A DNA stretch of 64,000 nt from Nocardioides soli (GTDB lineage Bacteria > Actinomycetota > Actinomycetes > Propionibacteriales > Nocardioidaceae). Each line of letters opens with the position of its first letter. Position 1 is the first letter of the stretch. The stretch lies in contig NZ_JACHWR010000002.1 in assembly GCF_014191495.1 (NCBI RefSeq), positions 1,302,001 to 1,366,000 on the forward strand. Direction: 5' to 3'. The translations under genes and the position numbers were made by a program. Below are positions 45,669 to 54,371 of this stretch, piece by piece. The notes under the pieces are model-generated. The model was not told where the DNA came from and did no database searches. It saw only the letters and a list, made by a program, of their open reading frames with translations.

Positions 45669-46405
45669 GCCGCGCTCCCGGGGACCAGCTGGGCCAGGTC
45701 GGTCACGACGACGTCGGCACCCGCCTCGGTCAGCCGGTCGACCCCGGCGCCGCGGTCGACGCCGACGACCAGGCCGAAGTCCCCGGCCCGGCCCGCGCGG
45801 ACCCCTGAGACGGCGTCCTCGAGCACGACGGCGCGGGCAGGGGCGGAGCCCAGCACCTCGGCCGCGTGGTGGAACGTGTCGGGTGCCGGCTTCCCGCGCA
45901 GGCCGAGGTCGTGGGCGACGGTGCCGCTCACGACCGTGCCGAACCGGTCGAGCAGCCCCGCGGCCTCGAGCACGGCCGGCGCGTTGGCCGACGACGACAC
46001 GACGCCGAGCGGCAGGCCCAGGCCCTGGAGGTGGTCGAGCAGCAGCACCGAGCCGGGGTACGGCGTGACGCCGTCGCGCTCGAGCACCGCGTTGAAGGCC
46101 TCGTTCTTGCGGTTGCCCAGGCCGCAGACGGTCTCGGCGGTGGCGGGGTCGTCGGGCGTGCCCTCGGGCAGCTCGATGCCGCGCGAGCCCAGGAAGTCGC
46201 GGACGCCGTCGTAGCGCGGTTTGCCGTCGACGTGCGCGAAGTAGTCGGCGTCGACATACGGCGAGCGGTCGCCGGCCCCGGCGTACGCCGCGAGGAAGCC
46301 GTTGAACATCTCCGACCACGCCCGCATGTGCACCTCGGCGGTCGGGGTGATCACGCCGTCGAGATCGAACAGCACGGCGTCGTACTCGGCCCAGGTCACG
46401 GTCAC
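45665..46405 (-). CDS. HAD hydrolase, beta-phosphoglucomutase-like
   Basis: 246 residues from GTG 46405. FDLDGVITPTAEVH (residues 12-25) has the nucleophile and acid Asp of HAD phosphotransferases; VVSSSANAPAVLE and GKPAPDTFHHAAEVLG are motifs II and III, and VVLEDAVSGVRAGRAG is motif IV with the metal-binding residues. The helical cap fits subclass I, as in beta-phosphoglucomutase. Coupled to the GH65 gene, it would convert the beta-glucose 1-phosphate made there to glucose 6-phosphate. A plain phosphatase role cannot be excluded. Confidence 0.9.
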   Translation of the reverse strand: MTVTWAEYDAVLFDLDGVITPTAEVHMRAWSEMFNGFLAAYAGAGDRSPYVDADYFAHVDGKPRYDGVRDFLGSRGIELPEGTPDDPATAETVCGLGNRKNEAFNAVLERDGVTPYPGSVLLLDHLQGLGLPLGVVSSSANAPAVLEAAGLLDRFGTVVSGTVAHDLGLRGKPAPDTFHHAAEVLGSAPARAVVLEDAVSGVRAGRAGDFGLVVGVDRGAGVDRLTEAGADVVVTDLAQLVPGSAA

Positions 46406-46475
46406 GGCAAAATGCTAGGGCCCCCGGCCCCGGCGCGCCGAGACGGCACCCGGCGAGTCAGGAATCGGTCGGCGG

Positions 46476-48323
46476 TCAGTCCGGGACGCGGCGGTAGGCG
46501 CCGTCGGAGGCCGCGGTGGCCATCGAGGCGTAGGCGCGCAGCGCCGCCGACACGACCCGGTCGCGGTCGACCGGAGTGTACGGACGGTCCCGCTTCTCCT
46601 GGGCGGCCCGCCGCTGGTCGAGCACCAGCGGGTCGACGTCGAGGACGATCGAGCGGTTCGGGATGTCGATCGAGATCGCGTCGCCGTCCTCGACGAGCGC
46701 GATCGTGCCACCGCCGGCCGCCTCGGGGGAGACATGGCCGATCGAGAGGCCCGACGTGCCGCCGGAGAAGCGGCCGTCGGTGATCAGGGCGCACTTCTGG
46801 CCCAGGCCCTTCCCCTTGAGGTAGGAGGTCGGGTAGAGCATCTCCTGCATGCCCGGGCCGCCCTTGGGACCCTCGTAGCGGATCACCACGACGTGGCCTT
46901 CGCGAACCTTGCCGTTGAGGATGCCCTCGACGGCGTCGTCCTGGCTCTCGAAGACGATCGCGGTGCCGGAGAAGGTCCACACCTCCTCCGGGACGCCGGC
47001 GGTCTTCACGACGCAGCCGTCCTCGGCGAGGTTGCCCTTGAGGATCGCGAGGCCGCCGTCGCGGGTGTAGGCGTGCTCGACGTCGCGGATGCAGCCCTCG
47101 GCCGCGTCGGTGTCGAGCGAGCCCCACCGGTTGTCGGTCGAGAACGCCTCCGTCGTACGCACGCCGCCGGGCGCCGCGTGGAAGAGCTCGAGCGCGGCGT
47201 CGCTGGCGGAGCCGCTGCGGATGTCCCACTCGTCGAGCCACTGCTGGAGCGACGGGCTGTGGATCGCGTGCACGCCGGTGTTGAGCATCCCGCCGCGGTG
47301 GAGCTCGCCCAGGAGCGCGGGGATGCCGCCGGCCCGGTGGACGTCCTCCATGTGGTACTTGGGCGTGTTGGGCGCGACCTTCGACAGGCAGGGCACCCGG
47401 CGCGAGACGGCGTCGACGTCGTCGACCGAGAACGTCATCCCGGCCTCCCGGGCGGCGGCGAGCAGGTGCAGCACCGTGTTGGTCGACCCGCCCATCGCGA
47501 CGTCGAGGGCGAAGGCGTTCTCGAAGGCCTCGTGGGTGGCGATGTTGCGGGGGAGGACGGACTCGTCGTCGTCCTCGTAGTAGCGCTTGGCGAGCTCGAC
47601 GACGAGCCGTCCGGCCTCTTCGAAGAGCCCGCGCCGCGAGCTGTGGGTGGCCAGGGTGGAGCCGTTGCCGGGCAGGGACAGGCCGATCGCCTCGGTGAGG
47701 CAGTTCATCGAGTTGGCGGTGAACATGCCCGAGCAGGAGCCGCACGTCGGGCAGGCCGAGCGCTCCACGATGTCGAGCTGCTCGTCGGTGACGGCGTCGT
47801 TGACGGCCAGCACCATCGCGTCGACCAGGTCGAGCTTGGAGTGGACGATCCCCTCGATCGCCTGGGTCTTGCCGGCCTCCATCGGGCCGCCGGACACGAA
47901 CACCACCGGGATGTCGAGCCGGAGCGCGGCCATCAGCATGCCCGGGGTGATCTTGTCGCAGTTGGAGATGCAGACGAGCGCGTCGGCGCAGTGCGCGTTG
48001 ACCATGTACTCGACGGCGTCGGCGATCAGCTCGCGACTGGGCAGCGAGTAGAGCATGCCGGCGTGGCCCATCGCGATGCCGTCGTCGACGGCGATGGTGT
48101 TGAACTCCTTCGCGACGCCACCGGAGGCGGCGACCTGCTCGGCCACGATCTTGCCCAGGTCGCGCAGGTGCACGTGGCCGGGCACGAACTCGGTGAAGGA
48201 GTTGGCGATCGCGACGATCGGCTTCCCGAAGTCGGAGTCGGTCATCCCGGTCGCGCGCCACAGGGCGCGCGCACCGGCCATGTTGCGGCCCGAGGTCGAC
48301 GTTGCGGAGCGGAGGGTCGGCAT
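46476..48323 (-). CDS. ilvD: Dihydroxy-acid dehydratase, E. coli-type
   Basis: 615 residues from ATG 48323 ([20 protein letters not shown]). Dehydrates dihydroxy-isovalerate and -methylvalerate in branched-chain amino acid synthesis. Cluster-binding cysteines are in [14 protein letters not shown] and [26 protein letters not shown] is the pattern of the [4Fe-4S] E. coli-type enzymes. [20 protein letters not shown] and [20 protein letters not shown] are conserved. It is divergent from a second, dissimilar ilvD, with 45 bases between the starts. Confidence 0.93.
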   Translation of the reverse strand: MPTLRSATSTSGRNMAGARALWRATGMTDSDFGKPIVAIANSFTEFVPGHVHLRDLGKIVAEQVAASGGVAKEFNTIAVDDGIAMGHAGMLYSLPSRELIADAVEYMVNAHCADALVCISNCDKITPGMLMAALRLDIPVVFVSGGPMEAGKTQAIEGIVHSKLDLVDAMVLAVNDAVTDEQLDIVERSACPTCGSCSGMFTANSMNCLTEAIGLSLPGNGSTLATHSSRRGLFEEAGRLVVELAKRYYEDDDESVLPRNIATHEAFENAFALDVAMGGSTNTVLHLLAAAREAGMTFSVDDVDAVSRRVPCLSKVAPNTPKYHMEDVHRAGGIPALLGELHRGGMLNTGVHAIHSPSLQQWLDEWDIRSGSASDAALELFHAAPGGVRTTEAFSTDNRWGSLDTDAAEGCIRDVEHAYTRDGGLAILKGNLAEDGCVVKTAGVPEEVWTFSGTAIVFESQDDAVEGILNGKVREGHVVVIRYEGPKGGPGMQEMLYPTSYLKGKGLGQKCALITDGRFSGGTSGLSIGHVSPEAAGGGTIALVEDGDAISIDIPNRSIVLDVDPLVLDQRRAAQEKRDRPYTPVDRDRVVSAALRAYASMATAASDGAYRRVPD

Positions 48324-48368
48324 GGCGCAAGGGTATGCCGGTGGTGACCCGCCCCCTACCCTCGGTCC

Positions 48369-50063
48369 ATGACCCAGACGCCTCCGACGCCCGACATCAA
48401 GCCTCGCTCCCGCGACGTCACCGACGGCCTCGAGAGGGCCGCGGCCCGCGGCATGCTGCGAGCGGTGGGGATGGGCGACGACGACTGGGCGAAGCCGCAG
48501 ATCGGCGTCGCCTCGAGCTGGAACGAGATCACGCCCTGCAACCTGTCGCTGCAGCGCCTCGCGCAGGCGGTGAAGAACGGCGTGCACGCGGCCGGCGGCT
48601 ACCCGCTGGAGTTCGGCACGATCTCGGTCTCCGACGGCATCTCGATGGGCCACGAGGGCATGCACTTCTCGCTGGTCTCGCGCGAGGTGATCGCCGACTC
48701 GGTCGAGACGGTGATGATGGCCGAGCGGCTCGACGGCTCGGTGCTGCTCGCCGGCTGCGACAAGTCGCTGCCCGGCATGCTGATGGCCGCGGCCCGGCTC
48801 GACCTGGCGAGCGTCTTCCTGTACGCCGGGTCGACGATGCCGGGCCAGGTCGACGGCAACGACGTCACGATCATCGACGCGTTCGAGGCGGTCGGGGCGT
48901 GCCTGGCCGGCCGGATCAGCCGCGACGAGGTCGACCGCATCGAGCGGGCGATCTGCCCGGGCGAGGGCGCGTGCGGCGGCATGTACACCGCGAACACGAT
49001 GGCGGCGGTCGCCGAGGCGATCGGGATGTCGCTACCCGGCTCGGCGGCGCCGCCCGCCGTCGACCGCCGTCGTGACGGCTTCGCGCACCGCTCCGGTGAG
49101 GCCGTCGTCGGCCTGCTCCGCGCCGGCATCACCGCGCGTCAGATCCTGACCAAGGAGGCGTTCGAGAACGCGATCGCGGTCGTGATGGCCCTCGGCGGGT
49201 CGACCAACGCCGTCCTGCACCTGCTGGCGATCGCCCGCGAGGCCGACGTCGACCTGACCCTCGACGACTTCAACCGGGTCGGCGACAAGGTGCCGCACCT
49301 CGGCGACCTCAAGCCGTTCGGCCGCTACGTCATGAACGACGTCGACAAGATCGGCGGCATCCCGGTGGTGATGAGGGCGCTGCTCGACGCCGGCCTGATG
49401 CACGGCGACTGCCTCACCGTCACCGGTCGGACCATGGCCGAGAACCTCGCCGAGCTGTCGCCGCCGGAGCTCGACGACGACGTGCTTCGCCGACTCGACC
49501 GGCCGATCCACGCCACCGGCGGGCTGACCATCCTCAAGGGCTCGCTCGCCCCCGAGGGAGCCGTGGTGAAGAGCGCCGGCTTCGACGAGTCGGTCTTCAC
49601 CGGCACCGCCCGCGTCTTCGACGGCGAGCGCGCCGCGATGGACGCGCTCGAGCGTGGCGAGATCGCCCCGCGCGACGTGGTGGTGATCCGCTACGAAGGC
49701 CCCAAGGGCGGCCCGGGCATGCGCGAGATGCTCGCGATCACCGGCGCGATCAAGGGCGCGGGCCTCGGCAAGAACGTCCTGCTCGTCACCGACGGCCGCT
49801 TCTCCGGCGGTACGACCGGCCTCTGCGTCGGCCACATCGCCCCCGAGGCCGTCGACGCCGGCCCGATCGCGTTCCTGCGCGACGGCGACCGGATCACGCT
49901 CGACGTCGCCAACCGCACCCTCGAGGTCGCGATCACCGACGAGGCCGAGTGGGAATCCCGGAAGGTCGGCTGGGAGCCGCTGCCGCCCAAGTACACCCGC
50001 GGCGTACTCGGCAAGTACGCCAAGGTGGTCCAGTCCGCCGCCCACGGCGCGATCACCAGCTGA
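48369..50063 (+). CDS. ilvD: Dihydroxy-acid dehydratase, second (actinobacterial) type
   Basis: 564 residues from ATG 48369. The same fold as the divergent neighbour but a separate branch: about 50 residues shorter, [20 protein letters not shown], and [20 protein letters not shown] in place of the CPTCGSC pattern, so the cluster is probably of the [2Fe-2S] type. Starts [20 protein letters not shown], typical of the mycobacterial and archaeal enzymes. Either copy could serve leucine, isoleucine and valine synthesis, or one may act on sugar acids. Confidence 0.93.
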   Translation: MTQTPPTPDIKPRSRDVTDGLERAAARGMLRAVGMGDDDWAKPQIGVASSWNEITPCNLSLQRLAQAVKNGVHAAGGYPLEFGTISVSDGISMGHEGMHFSLVSREVIADSVETVMMAERLDGSVLLAGCDKSLPGMLMAAARLDLASVFLYAGSTMPGQVDGNDVTIIDAFEAVGACLAGRISRDEVDRIERAICPGEGACGGMYTANTMAAVAEAIGMSLPGSAAPPAVDRRRDGFAHRSGEAVVGLLRAGITARQILTKEAFENAIAVVMALGGSTNAVLHLLAIAREADVDLTLDDFNRVGDKVPHLGDLKPFGRYVMNDVDKIGGIPVVMRALLDAGLMHGDCLTVTGRTMAENLAELSPPELDDDVLRRLDRPIHATGGLTILKGSLAPEGAVVKSAGFDESVFTGTARVFDGERAAMDALERGEIAPRDVVVIRYEGPKGGPGMREMLAITGAIKGAGLGKNVLLVTDGRFSGGTTGLCVGHIAPEAVDAGPIAFLRDGDRITLDVANRTLEVAITDEAEWESRKVGWEPLPPKYTRGVLGKYAKVVQSAAHGAITS

Positions 50064-50088
50064 CCGCTGTGGTCGCTCCGCCGCGGCC

Positions 50089-50136
50089 GGACGTCATACG
50101 GACAGTGTGTCCTCCTCCTCGGAACGTATGACGTCC
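50089..50136. repeat. 48-bp palindromic repeat, copy 1
   Basis: GGACGTCATACG and CGTATGACGTCC (perfect 12-bp arms) around 24 bases that contain a second hairpin GGACA-GTG-TGTCC. The same 48 bases, with one difference, recur 998 bases later at 51087. Confidence 0.9.
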
Positions 50137-50193
50137 CGGCGACGTCCCGACGGCCCTCCTTCGCCTCAGACGATCGACGTCAGGGACGACCTC

Positions 50194-50478
50194 ATGTACA
50201 ACAGCCACGCCTTCCTCATGTGCGTCCCGCTGCCGCTCGCGATCGCTGTCGGCGGCGTCGTCACGCTGGTCGGAGGCGTGGGGGGAGGACGCGAGGCCGC
50301 CAGCGCCGTGCTGGCCATCGTCGGAGGACTGGCGGTTGCGATCGCCTACCTGCTCCGGTACCTGCCGGTGCAGCGCACGAGCACCAAGACGCGCACGCGT
50401 GTCATCTTCCTCAGTCGACTGGTCTGGATCTCCTGGTTTGCCGGGTTGGCCGTCCTCTGGCTCCGTGGGAGAGGCTAG
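50194..50478 (+). CDS. Small three-helix membrane protein (94 aa), unknown
   Basis: From ATG 50194, preceded by CAGGGA; an upstream GTG start inside the palindrome is possible but would add a tail coded by the repeat. Hydrophobic segments: FLMCVPLPLAIAVGGVVTLV, AASAVLAIVGGLAVAIAYLL and RLVWISWFAGLAVLWL. I do not recognise the family. First of three small genes between the two 48-bp repeats. Confidence 0.55.
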   Translation: MYNSHAFLMCVPLPLAIAVGGVVTLVGGVGGGREAASAVLAIVGGLAVAIAYLLRYLPVQRTSTKTRTRVIFLSRLVWISWFAGLAVLWLRGRG

Positions 50479-50556
50479 GACGAGAGATCGCCGGATGGCC
50501 GGTGGCCGTGGAGGCCGACACTCCCGTACCGACATGAGGCAGGAGGTCTCGGACGG

Positions 50557-50670
50557 ATGAATCTCAACCTCTCCGTGTTCTGGACGCTGGTCGTCCTCGG
50601 TGTGGGGGTGCTCGGCCTGACCGTGATCGTCGGTGTCGTGGTGGTGCTCTCCGGCGTCATGGAGTTCTGA
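50557..50670 (+). CDS. 37-residue single-helix membrane protein
   Basis: ATG 50557 to TGA 50670 with AGGAGG about 11 bases upstream. Translates as MNLNLSVFWTLVVLGVGVLG followed by LTVIVGVVVVLSGVMEF: one membrane helix. The stop overlaps the next start (TGATG), arguing for real translational coupling. Unknown function; too short for most gene finders. Confidence 0.55.
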   Translation: MNLNLSVFWTLVVLGVGVLGLTVIVGVVVVLSGVMEF

Positions 50671-51056
50671 TGCTCCCGGCGCCGGGCGAGATGCCGGGGG
50701 ACGACGGCCCCGACGGACCGACGTGGTTCGCGGTGCGGTGCGTCTTCCGCGACACCGGGGAGATCGGCCGGAGGTCGAGGCGCGGCCGGCGGCGCGGGGA
50801 GGCCCTCTACGAGGAGCGGATCACGCTCTGGCTGGCGGAGAGCGAGGATCACGCGTTCGAGCTCGCGGAGGCGGAGGCCAGGGAGTACGCCGAGGACATC
50901 GCCCTCGAGTACGTCGAGTTCGCCGACTCGTACCGGATGGACGGCGGTCCGTACAGCGGAGCGGAGGTCTTCTCGCTCATGCGGTACTCCCGGCGGGGTG
51001 TTCGACGCTACCTCGATCGCTTCTTCGACACCGGCCGCGAACGCCGGCGTCGATAG
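50670..51056 (+). CDS. DUF4288-like protein
   Basis: 128 residues from ATG 50670, coupled to the 37-residue protein. The core YEERITLWLAESEDHAFELA, then EYVEFADSYRM and GAEVFSLMRYS, resembles the DUF4288 family, small proteins of unknown role. Arg-rich at both ends. It closes the islet between the two 48-bp repeats; the second repeat starts 31 bases after its stop. Confidence 0.6.
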   Translation: MLPAPGEMPGDDGPDGPTWFAVRCVFRDTGEIGRRSRRGRRRGEALYEERITLWLAESEDHAFELAEAEAREYAEDIALEYVEFADSYRMDGGPYSGAEVFSLMRYSRRGVRRYLDRFFDTGRERRRR

Positions 51057-51086
51057 CGAGCCGGGCCGGCGCCCCGACCCGGCCGA

Positions 51087-51134
51087 GGACGTCATACGGA
51101 CAGTGTGTCCTCTTCCTCGGAACGTATGACGTCC
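51087..51134. repeat. 48-bp palindromic repeat, copy 2
   Basis: Identical to copy 1 except for one base in the loop region (TCTTCC for TCCTCC). It lies upstream of the IclR gene. Possible operator pair, duplicated terminator or insertion footprint. Confidence 0.9.
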
Positions 51135-51257
51135 CGGCCGCGCGGAGGGGCGACCGCTGCGGGGGTGTCGGCCCAACGCCGGAGCGCTCGGGGCCGAACC
51201 GAGGAGCTGGGGGCGCGGACTTCCCACGCCCGCCGCAGTCACGGCATCATCCCCACC

Positions 51258-52034
51258 GTGGACGAGGACGACGACGTCGTGGTGAGCGACGACGGCCGCC
51301 GGCTGCGACCGGTCAAGTCACTGCTGCGGGCGCTGGACGTGCTCGAGGTGCTGGCCGCCAGCGATCGGCCGCTGACCGTGGCCGAGATCGCCGCGGGCAC
51401 CGGGTCGTCCCGCACCGCGGCGTACAACGTCATCACCACCTACGAGATCCGCGGCCTGCTGCGCCGCGACTCCCAGGGTCGCTACCTGCTCGGCTGGGGT
51501 CTCTTCGAGCTGGGGGAGCGGGCGCGGTCGCACTCCGACCTCAGCGATGCCGCGCGCCCGGTGGTCGAGGACCTCGCCGAGAGCACCGGAGAGACCGTGC
51601 TGCTCGGCGTGCTCGACCAGGGCTCGGTGATCTACGTCGAGAAGGCCGAGAGCCGGCGCTCGGTCCGGATGGTCGAGGCTCCCGGCCGGCGCCTCGCGCT
51701 GCACGAGTCCGCGACCGGCCTGGTCCTCCTGGCGTACGCCGCGCCGGCGTTCCGGGAGCGCTATCTCGCGGACGGCGGCGTCCCCGATCGGCTGGTCGAG
51801 GTGACCGACGAGATCCGGGCGCGCGGCTACGCGGCCTCGGTCCAGGACCTCGACCCGGACCTGACGAGCGCGTCGGTCCCCGTGCCCGGACCGAACGGCG
51901 ATCCGGTCGCGGCGCTCACCGTCGCCGGGCCCGCGAGCCGGTTCACCCGCGAGCGGGTCGAGGAGTTCCTGCCGCGGATCCTCGGCGCGGCCGCGGCGAT
52001 CAGCAAAGCCCTCGGTGGTCGAGTCGGCTCTTGA
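51258..52034 (+). CDS. IclR-family transcriptional regulator
   Basis: About 258 residues from GTG 51258; starts at GTG 51279 or 51282 are equally possible and would remove 7 or 8 residues. The winged HTH is LLRALDVLEVLAASDRPLTV, then EIAAGTGSSRTAAYNVITTY. The effector-binding domain follows (SGSVIYVEK-like DQGSVIYVEKAE, LHESATGLVLLAYA, TDEIRARGYAAS). Its stop overlaps the -35 of the downstream sugar operon, and two dyads just after that promoter are its likely sites. Confidence 0.9.
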   Translation: MDEDDDVVVSDDGRRLRPVKSLLRALDVLEVLAASDRPLTVAEIAAGTGSSRTAAYNVITTYEIRGLLRRDSQGRYLLGWGLFELGERARSHSDLSDAARPVVEDLAESTGETVLLGVLDQGSVIYVEKAESRRSVRMVEAPGRRLALHESATGLVLLAYAAPAFRERYLADGGVPDRLVEVTDEIRARGYAASVQDLDPDLTSASVPVPGPNGDPVAALTVAGPASRFTRERVEEFLPRILGAAAAISKALGGRVGS

Positions 52035-52059
52035 CAGTGCCGACGCGCGTCCCTACCTT
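52031..52059 (+). promoter_or_regulatory. Promoter of the amino-sugar operon
   Basis: TTGACA (52031-52036), a 17-base spacer and TACCTT (52054-52059): consensus -35 with optimal spacing. The -35 overlaps the IclR stop codon. The start would be near 52066. Confidence 0.75.
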
Positions 52060-52071
52060 CGACTGCATCTC

Positions 52072-52106
52072 ATCTGTGTCACAGATGACATGTCTGTGTG
52101 ACAGAC
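52072..52106. promoter_or_regulatory. Twin operator dyads
   Basis: ATCTGTG-T-CACAGAT (52072-52086) and GTCTGT-GTG-ACAGAC (52092-52106), centres 20 bases apart, just downstream of the predicted start. Two regulator molecules could bind on one DNA face and block transcription; the adjacent IclR protein is the best candidate. Confidence 0.75.
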
Positions 52107-52134
52107 ACACGCAGGACTGAACCGGAGGGTGCAC

Positions 52135-53433
52135 ATGCGCCGGAACATCGTCAGGAAAGCGACCACTCTCGGGGTCCTCGCCGTCTGCCTCGCCGCGGCC
52201 GGCTGCTCGGGTGAGAGTGCCACCCAGCAGCGCGACGGCGGCGACGGTGACGGCGACGGGGGCAGCGTCACCATCAGCCACTGGCAGCACCACAGCGACG
52301 CCCGGGCGGAGCTGGTGCAGAACTTCGCCGACGAGTACGACGGCGCGAGCATCGACTTCCAGTCGATCCCGTACGAGTCGTACTTCCAGAAGCTGGGAGC
52401 CGCGCTCGAGGCGGGCAACGGCCCCTGCGTGTTCCAGCTCCCCGCGAACATCCTGGCCGAGTTCCACGACCGCGGGCAGCTCGCCCCGGTGCCGGACTCG
52501 GTGATGTCCGCCGACGAGATCGAGGAGGCGTTCACCCCGGCGTCGATCCGGCTGCTGAAGATCGAGGGCGAGTACTACGCGCTGCCCACCGACGTGCAGA
52601 CGCTGCTGCTCTTCTACAACGACGACCTCTTCGAGGAGGCCGGTCTCGACCCGACCCAGGACTTCGCCACCTGGGAGGACCTGCGCCAGGCCGCGATCGC
52701 GCTGACCAAGACCAACGGCAGCAAGCTGACCCAGGCCGGCCTGGACATCTCCTCCTCGCCCTACCAGTGGTACTACAGCGCGCCGACCCTCGCCTACGAG
52801 GACGGCCTGGTCAACGACGAGACCAACGACGTCAACTACGACTCCGAGCCCGGCTACCAGGCCTGGGACCGGCTGACCAGCCTGGTCCTCGACGACGGCG
52901 TGGACTCGCCGGAGTTCCTCGCCGAGCAGAGCAAGTTCGCGATCGGCAAGGCCGGCATGACCTTCCGGGAGTACACCTTCACCGGGGTCTACAACCTGAC
53001 CGCGCCCGACCTGAACTTCAGTGTCCACGTCGCGCCGCCGGTCGCCGACGAGACGTTCGCGCCCGTGGCCAACACCTCGTGGTCGTACGCCGTGTCGAAG
53101 GACTGCGCCGACCAGGACGCCGCCTGGGAGTGGGTGACCTACCTGACCTCCGAGGACGCCCAGCGCACCTGGACCGCCGAGGGCGGCGAGCTGCCGTCGC
53201 GGTCCGCGCTGCTCGAGGACGAGTCGCTCCAGGACGACCCGAACGTCGCGGCCGGGTTCGCCTCGCTCGACGGCGCCATGCCCTACGACTCCCTGGGCTG
53301 GGACGACGCGTTCGCGATCCAGCAGGAGATCTGGGACCAGATCGTCCTCAACGGCAAGGACGTCCAGTCGGCCGTCGACAAGGGAGCCGAGGAGGAGCGC
53401 GCACTGTACCGGCGCAAGGGCCTGCTCGAGTGA
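52135..53433 (+). CDS. ABC sugar transporter substrate-binding lipoprotein
   Basis: 432 residues from ATG 52135 (GGAGGG upstream). Signal with lipobox LAAAGCSGE, then a Gly/Asp-rich tether. Family COG1653 binding-protein features: SVTISHWQHHSDARAELVQN at the start, YALPTDVQTLLLFYNDDLFE, and the C-terminal DAAWEWVTYLTSEDAQRTWT. First gene of the operon behind the twin-dyad promoter; its stop overlaps the permease start. The substrate is inferred from neighbours to be an amino sugar, its acetylated derivative or an oligomer. Confidence 0.93.
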   Translation: MRRNIVRKATTLGVLAVCLAAAGCSGESATQQRDGGDGDGDGGSVTISHWQHHSDARAELVQNFADEYDGASIDFQSIPYESYFQKLGAALEAGNGPCVFQLPANILAEFHDRGQLAPVPDSVMSADEIEEAFTPASIRLLKIEGEYYALPTDVQTLLLFYNDDLFEEAGLDPTQDFATWEDLRQAAIALTKTNGSKLTQAGLDISSSPYQWYYSAPTLAYEDGLVNDETNDVNYDSEPGYQAWDRLTSLVLDDGVDSPEFLAEQSKFAIGKAGMTFREYTFTGVYNLTAPDLNFSVHVAPPVADETFAPVANTSWSYAVSKDCADQDAAWEWVTYLTSEDAQRTWTAEGGELPSRSALLEDESLQDDPNVAAGFASLDGAMPYDSLGWDDAFAIQQEIWDQIVLNGKDVQSAVDKGAEEERALYRRKGLLE

Positions 53434-54371
53434 GCTCCCTCGCCGTACCCCGGGGACGCGGGGCGAGGCCGAGGGGAGGCCTGCGACGTCACCAGACGAA
53501 GTGGGCCTTCATCTTCCTCGCCCCCGCCCTCGTGCTCTTCGGGCTCACCGTCTTCTACCCGATGGCGCGGGCCCTGCAGTACAGCCTCTACAAGTGGCCG
53601 CTGGGCGGCGCCAAGGAGTTCGTCGGCCTCGACAACTACCGCCGACTGCTGTTCGACGACTCCGGCTTCCGGCAGTCGGTGGAGGTGACGCTGTACTTCA
53701 CGGTGCTCAGCGTGCTGCCGACGATCCTGCTGGCCCTGGTCGTGGCCGTGCTCCTCAACGACGCGCGGCTGCGCGCCCGGGGCCTGTTCCGCACCATCTA
53801 CTTCGTGCCGGTGGTGACCTCCCTGGTCGCGGTCGGCTACGTGTGGAAGGCGCTCCTGGAGCCGTCCTTCGGCCTCGTCAACACGGTGCTCGGCTGGGTG
53901 GGCATCTCGGGCCCGGGCTGGCTCGCCAGCCCCGACTGGGCGCTCGACGGCATCGTCTTGATGACCGTCTGGCGCGACCTCGGGTTCTACATGGTGGTGT
54001 TCCTGGCCGGCCTCCAGGCGATCCCGCGCGACGTCATGGACGCGGCGCGGATCGACGGCGCCGGCGCCTGGCAACGGTTCCGGCACATCACCATGCCGCT
54101 GCTCAACCCGAGCATCGTGCTCGCCGCCGTGATCGGCGTGATCAACGGCCTCCAGCTGTTCACCCAGGTCTACGTGATGACCGGGTCCGCCCAGCAGTTG
54201 CCGGGCGGACCGCTGGGCAGCACCCGCTCGGTCGTGTTGTACGTCGTGGAGCAGACCTTCCGGCCGCTGGAGATGGGCTACGGCTCGGCGGCGGCGTTCC
54301 TGCTCTTCGTGCTGATCATGATCGCCACCCTGATCCAGTTCCGGCTCATCCAACGGAAGTTCGAGTACTGA
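53430..54371 (+). CDS. ABC sugar transporter permease (MalF/UgpA type)
   Basis: 313 residues from GTG 53430 (GTGA overlap). Six membrane helices, starting KWAFIFLAPALVLFGLTVFY; the EAA coupling loop is MDAARIDGAGAWQRFRHITM. No ATPase gene occurs in this operon, so the importer probably borrows a shared MsiK-like ATPase encoded elsewhere, as is usual for actinobacterial sugar transporters. The stop overlaps the second permease (TGATG). Confidence 0.94.
   Translation: MSSLAVPRGRGARPRGGLRRHQTKWAFIFLAPALVLFGLTVFYPMARALQYSLYKWPLGGAKEFVGLDNYRRLLFDDSGFRQSVEVTLYFTVLSVLPTILLALVVAVLLNDARLRARGLFRTIYFVPVVTSLVAVGYVWKALLEPSFGLVNTVLGWVGISGPGWLASPDWALDGIVLMTVWRDLGFYMVVFLAGLQAIPRDVMDAARIDGAGAWQRFRHITMPLLNPSIVLAAVIGVINGLQLFTQVYVMTGSAQQLPGGPLGSTRSVVLYVVEQTFRPLEMGYGSAAAFLLFVLIMIATLIQFRLIQRKFEY

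Noticed and set aside
43104..46319. One 1071-residue protein joining the HAD region and GH65
   Set aside because: The upstream part is the HAD gene read in another frame; ATG 45668 begins a normal GH65 N-terminus and overlaps the HAD stop.
50107..50193. GTG starts inside the 48-bp palindromes for the small membrane protein (50107) and the IclR gene (51105)
   Set aside because: Both would give a similar repeat-encoded N-terminus (MSSSSERMTSR), a by-product of the repeated DNA, without a ribosome site; later starts fit the families better.
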